This document shows positions 5,393 through 6,449 of a DNA stretch of 6,449 bases, in pieces. The stretch spans positions 1-6,449 of the forward strand of contig CALUQA010000142.1 in the NCBI GenBank assembly GCA_944322775.1. Direction: 5' to 3'. The notes beneath the pieces are model-generated. The model was not told where the DNA came from. It was given only the letters and a program-made list of their open reading frames with translations, and did no database searches. Within the stretch, counting starts at the first letter, position 1; each line of letters begins with the position of its first letter. The stretch is from an uncultured Elusimicrobiales bacterium. Lineage in GTDB: Bacteria > Elusimicrobiota > Elusimicrobia > Elusimicrobiales > Elusimicrobiaceae. Made by a program: the position numbers and the translations under genes.

Positions 5393-6106
5393 TTAGTCGT
5401 CTATGCTGATTAACTCCACCGTAAACACCAAAGCCGAGTTGGGCGGAATGACACCCACCGGGCGATTGCCGTAAGCCGTATCGGCCGGGCACACCACCGT
5501 GGCCTTGGAAGAAGGACGCATTTGCTGCAAGGCTTTGGTCCAGCACGGGATTACGCCGGCAAGGCTGGCGGAAAACGGCTCTTTGCGGTCATAAGAGCTG
5601 TCAAACTTGGTGCCGTCAATCAATTTGCCTTCATAATTGACCGTCACTTTGCTGTCTGCTTTAGGCGTGCGGCCTTTGCCTTTTTTGGACAGTTTAATCA
5701 TCGCCCCGTTATCCAACACTTTTACGCCTTTTTCTTTGGAAAAATTTTCCAAATATTCTTTTTGTTCGGCTTCGCGTTTTTGGCTGATGATTTGGGCGTC
5801 CTGTTTATATTTTTCAATAATTTGCGGTTTATATTCGTCCAAATTGGTCTGGGCTTCTTTATTAAGCAAGCTGTCGCGCATACCCTGGGAAAGGGCTTTA
5901 TAATCGTCTTCGTTGTCCAACACCAACTGGCGTTTTAAATTGTCCCCCAACAAAAAGCCCAGCGAATAGAGCATTTTGTTGCGTTCGGCCGGGTCCTGCA
6001 CGGTTTGCGCCGCGGTGGCGGTGTCGGTGGACGCCTGCGTGGTTTCCTGCGCAAAAGCGGGGCTCACCAGCAAAACCAGTAAAAATAAACTTAGTGCTTT
6101 TTTCAT
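5393..6106 (-). CDS. Periplasmic FKBP-type peptidyl-prolyl isomerase (FkpA/Mip-like)
   Basis: This 237-residue protein should catalyse cis-trans isomerisation of Xaa-Pro bonds in exported proteins. The signal peptide (1-19) ends AFA-QE. Residues about 40-125 form the helical FKBP_N dimerisation domain (MLYSLGFLLGDNLKRQ, then a long charged helix). Residues about 147-236 form the FKBP_C catalytic domain. The aromatic pocket is complete: Y158, F168, D169, F178, V185, I186, W189, Y212 and F228. The unusual points are two cysteines, the only ones in the protein: C188 where VIPGW is usual (here VIPCW), and C206 before the PADTAYG loop. Length and domain order match Mip/FkpA. An AAGGAG site (6117-6112) 5 nt upstream fixes the ATG. 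It overlaps the upstream gene's stop codon, and the downstream gene starts 1 nt after this stop, so the three are co-transcribed. Confidence 0.94.
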   Translation of the reverse strand: MKKALSLFLLVLLVSPAFAQETTQASTDTATAAQTVQDPAERNKMLYSLGFLLGDNLKRQLVLDNEDDYKALSQGMRDSLLNKEAQTNLDEYKPQIIEKYKQDAQIISQKREAEQKEYLENFSKEKGVKVLDNGAMIKLSKKGKGRTPKADSKVTVNYEGKLIDGTKFDSSYDRKEPFSASLAGVIPCWTKALQQMRPSSKATVVCPADTAYGNRPVGVIPPNSALVFTVELISIDD

Positions 6107-6116
6107 ATTTGCTCCT

Positions 6117-6449
6117 TTATTTTGTTTTCAAATAGTCCGTCATGCGTTTGACGATTTCCGCCGAGGCTTTGTCCCCCACGCCTTCCATGCTTTTGCGCGT
6201 GGAGTCTGCCTTGCGGCCCGTGCCGGCGCGGTCATAGACGTTAAAACGGGCAAAAGTGGTGCCGGCCTGCAAATCCCGCAAGCTCACCGAAGCGCTGGTG
6301 GCGGCCCAAATAAGCCCTTTTAACCGTTCCGAGCCGTATCCGTCCACCTGGGCGTCCACTTCCACGGAAAGCAACGCCGAGGAATCTTCCGGCCCGACGA
6401 CGCTTAAGCCCATTTGGTTAACGGCGTCCGTAATGCGCGAAAGCAAAAC
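6117..6449 (-). CDS. Unrecognised protein, C-terminal part (runs off right edge)
   Basis: The frame is open to the window edge (the codon before the first possible TTG is GTT), so this is the last 110 residues of a longer protein and its start lies outside. The visible part alternates strand and helix. It begins with a helix-strand unit (LLSRITDAVNQMGLSVV), then a strand with SALLSVEVDAQV, then SASVSLRDLQAGTTFARFNVYDRAG. It ends in an amphipathic helix with DKASAEIVKRMTDYLKTK. This layout, a strand pair describing a value followed by an Ala/Lys-rich helix, recalls the repeated alpha/beta domains of FlgT- or LPP20-like envelope lipoproteins, but the match is too loose for a name. It lies 10 nt upstream of the FKBP gene and is probably the same operon. 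Confidence 0.75.
   Translation of the reverse strand, partial: VLLSRITDAVNQMGLSVVGPEDSSALLSVEVDAQVDGYGSERLKGLIWAATSASVSLRDLQAGTTFARFNVYDRAGTGRKADSTRKSMEGVGDKASAEIVKRMTDYLKTK

Noticed and set aside
5522..5938. 138-codon Phe-rich plus-strand frame
   Set aside because: It is antisense to the FKBP gene. The Phe-rich product is what the reverse of Lys/Glu-rich helices gives.
6444..6446. TTG as the start of the right-edge protein
   Set aside because: The frame continues upstream (GTT) to the window edge and there is no ribosome site within the window, so the gene is truncated, not short.

Overview
The window suggests a diderm (Gram-negative-type) bacterium of about 50% G+C. It encodes proteins with signal peptides, a probable outer-membrane beta-barrel ending in phenylalanine, and an FkpA/Mip-type periplasmic isomerase. 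Elusimicrobiota is my weak guess from overall style. Nothing in the window proves it, and no rRNA or marker gene is present. There are no mobile elements, CRISPR arrays or RNA genes that I can support.

Layout. (1) Positions 1-706, minus strand: the 5' part of an exported metallophosphoesterase with a purple-acid-phosphatase-like N-terminal domain, cut by the left edge. Two of its three visible catalytic motifs are altered. (2) Positions 707-841: a divergent intergenic region. Both flanking genes carry the same promoter-like block (TTTTGCTA core, extended -10), exactly 10 nt before an ATG that lacks a Shine-Dalgarno sequence. This suggests leaderless transcripts. (3) Positions 842-4046, plus strand: a tight four-gene operon. 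It encodes a beta-barrel protein, a small soluble histidine kinase with no sensor domain, a translationally coupled all-helical protein of unknown function, and an AI-2E/TqsA-family membrane transporter. It ends in a strong intrinsic terminator at 4061-4095. (4) Positions 4096-4229: a short gap with no supportable gene. (5) Positions 4281-6449, minus strand: a convergent four-gene cluster. It contains the C-terminal part of an unrecognised protein cut by the right edge, an FKBP-type isomerase, and two small single-membrane-anchor proteins. It ends in its own terminator at 4236-4266.

Function. The two convergent units both look envelope-related. The plus-strand operon joins an outer-membrane protein, an inner-membrane transporter and a cytosolic kinase, but the window holds no response regulator. 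The minus-strand cluster looks like a periplasmic folding or assembly set: an exported isomerase followed by two anchored proteins with Gln-rich linkers, one carrying a 13-residue tandem repeat. I see no clearly defined new system. The best leads are the twin leaderless-type promoters, the kinase with its coupled helical partner, and the odd residues in the phosphoesterase and the isomerase.
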